This document shows, one piece after another, positions 6,214 to 7,387 of a stretch of DNA of 7,387 nucleotides. The first letter of the stretch is position 1, and every line of letters begins with the position of its first letter. The notes beneath the pieces were generated by a model, which was given only the letters and a program-made list of their open reading frames with translations, was not told where the DNA came from and made no database searches. The stretch comes from Paenibacillus sp. UBA6285 (lineage in GTDB: Bacteria > Bacillota > Bacilli > Paenibacillales > Paenibacillaceae). The DNA is taken from positions 18,740-26,126 of the forward strand of contig DJUJ01000002.1 of the NCBI GenBank assembly GCA_002438345.1. The letters run 5' to 3'. A program made the position numbers and the translations under genes.

Positions 6214-6957
6214 TTACTGTCCATGTATAAGCGTTTTCCTTGCCTTAATTAATAAAAATGAAGGTCTCCTTCTTTCATTTATTAATTTGGGCATCTTCTC
6301 AAGACCCTCAAGGTTGGATTCAGGTTCAACAATTTCTTCAACAGTCAGTCCATTTTGGATCAAAGTATTAAGTAATGTTGAAAGTTTCCTATGGTATTTT
6401 ATGACGCCATCGATTCCCCAAAACTGGTTTCTGAGACCTTCTTCACCGTAATTATCAATGGGCCAATGGAGAATATTTTGATCGGAATCTTTAACCCATC
6501 CACTTTGGCTCATATTCGATAAAACAACCGGATGTTCTGTAGAAAATACCAAGTAACCATTGGGTTTAATCCATTTTGAAATTCTACTAATCAGTGTTTT
6601 ATAATCCTCAACATAATGAAAAGCTAACGAACTGACTACCAAATCGAAATCATTAGGGCTGAAATCGATTTCCTCCATGGAGCCCTGAAGATACTGAATC
6701 TCAGGTCGTTTTCTGGCCATAGCTAACATCTTCTCAGAAATATCTACACCTGTTACCTGTGATGCACTATTATCAATCATATAATTTGCCAGTTCTCCAA
6801 AACCACAGCCAAGGTCGAGAACATTTAAATCCTGTAGAGCTGGAAGTAAACCTCTTATTGCAGGTTGTTCAATAAAGTCATTGTATGTAATTCTTGATTC
6901 CCTTAAGTTCTTATACATTTGAAAAAACTCAGGGTTGTCATAAATGTTCTGTTGCAT
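6214..6957 (-). CDS. Class I SAM-dependent methyltransferase
   Basis: This 247-aa soluble protein has the Rossmann-type methyltransferase core (Methyltransf_11/25-like). Motif I is VLDLGCGFGE (46-55), which binds SAM. The acidic residue that would hold the ribose hydroxyls is Asp72 in GVDIS. An adenine-contact region follows at QGSMEEIDF (91-99). The later strand FDLVVSSLAFHYVEDY (104-119) and the IKPNGYLVFSTEHPV segment (130-144) are typical of small-molecule methyltransferases of this group. The C-terminal region (about 150-247) is a cap that would select the acceptor, which cannot be told from sequence. ATG at 6957-6955 follows GGAGG by 6 nt. The gene starts 17 nt after the DUF2812-like gene, so the two are very likely co-transcribed. 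Confidence 0.93.
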   Translation of the reverse strand: MQQNIYDNPEFFQMYKNLRESRITYNDFIEQPAIRGLLPALQDLNVLDLGCGFGELANYMIDNSASQVTGVDISEKMLAMARKRPEIQYLQGSMEEIDFSPNDFDLVVSSLAFHYVEDYKTLISRISKWIKPNGYLVFSTEHPVVLSNMSQSGWVKDSDQNILHWPIDNYGEEGLRNQFWGIDGVIKYHRKLSTLLNTLIQNGLTVEEIVEPESNLEGLEKMPKLINERRRPSFLLIKARKTLIHGQ

Positions 6958-6974
6958 GATACACCTCCACGATA

Positions 6975-7387
6975 TTATTGATGATGTTTACGAAGTCGGT
7001 TGTAATATAGCCAAGTGCGACTAACATATGAGCCAAACATTAGAATTAATATGGCGTACAAGATCATATTTATGATCTGCAATCGATCCAGGTTAGAATA
7101 AGTCGATAATCTTACATTTAAACCAATGATATACATATATAAAATAGTGAGGGGTAAGAACATAGCAGAATACGTTAAAGCTATACGTCTAGCTAGTTTC
7201 AACTGATTTAACTTATCGCTGTATATTTGCGGTTTGGCTTTACCTGGTACATATTCTTGGCCCCATAAAACCCATTTCTGACTCCATGAACTCGATTTAT
7301 ACAGACATACCCAGCCAGAATCCGTGTGAATGTTGAAGTAATTGGTATCAGCAGTATTTTGTAAGTCCGCACAATAACACACCTTAC
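6975..7387 (-). CDS. DUF2812-like membrane protein, 3' part only
   Basis: The visible 137 codons are the C-terminal part of a gene entering from the right edge. The frame is still open at 7387, and a GTG at 7382 sits in the middle of the domain, so it is not a credible start. The N-terminal visible region (ADLQNTADTNYFNIHTDSGWVCLYKSSSWSQKWVLW, then PQIYSDKLNQLKLARR) resembles DUF2812, where a conserved GW and a later IYSD precede membrane helices. Two hydrophobic segments follow, at about 65-86 and 101-121 counted from that GTG, then a short basic tail. DUF2812 has no known biochemical role; its genes are often found beside PadR-type repressors, and one could lie just outside the window. The family call is from memory of its pattern. 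Confidence 0.75.
   Translation of the reverse strand, partial: KVCYCADLQNTADTNYFNIHTDSGWVCLYKSSSWSQKWVLWGQEYVPGKAKPQIYSDKLNQLKLARRIALTYSAMFLPLTILYMYIIGLNVRLSTYSNLDRLQIINMILYAILILMFGSYVSRTWLYYNRLRKHHQ

Noticed and set aside
7380..7382. GTG as the start of the DUF2812-like gene
   Set aside because: The frame stays open to the window edge and the GTG falls within the domain, before the conserved GW region, so the gene begins outside the window.

Overview
The window most likely comes from a low-to-moderate GC member of the Bacillales, with Paenibacillus as my best guess. The grounds are strong GGAGG-type ribosome binding sites, GTG starts, intrinsic terminators with T-runs, and a two-component system next to a MacB/FtsX-type ABC transporter. 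The genus is an inference from style, not from a marker gene. Every credible gene lies on the minus strand, so transcription runs from high to low coordinates.

Right-hand block, about 5280-7387, in transcription order: the 3' part of a DUF2812-like membrane protein cut by the window edge, a class I SAM-dependent methyltransferase 17 nt downstream, and a GNAT acetyltransferase of the GNAT_acetyltran type. The block closes with a hairpin-plus-T-run terminator at 5277-5308. The GNAT gene probably starts at 6117 (266 aa) rather than at 6204, because only the inner ATG has a good ribosome binding site.

Left-hand block, about 50-5280, is a regulatory and transport module: OmpR-family response regulator, sensor kinase with two close membrane helices and almost no external loop, ABC ATPase, and an 867-aa double-FtsX permease. 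Regulator and kinase genes are 1 nt apart, and ATPase and permease overlap by 4 nt (GTGA). A hairpin-plus-T-run terminator at 51-77 ends the module. The expected working model is that of Bce-type peptide-antibiotic modules. The transporter acts on, and possibly senses, a cell-envelope-active compound, the kinase relays the signal, and the regulator switches on the transporter genes. The substrate cannot be read from the sequence.

The most interesting non-coding feature is the short gap between the kinase and ATPase genes (3366-3460). It carries three GTCA(C/T)T units spaced exactly 11 bp apart, the last ending 9 bp upstream of a good -10 hexamer (TATACT) that lacks a good -35. A degenerate unit and a further exact unit continue the same phase up to the kinase stop codon. 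This looks like the binding array of the neighbouring response regulator and an activator-dependent promoter for the transporter genes. I see no CRISPR array, tRNA, rRNA, insertion sequence or phage gene. I do not see a wholly unknown system; the unusual points are the phased operator array and the pairing of a Bce-style short-loop kinase with a duplicated eight-helix permease.
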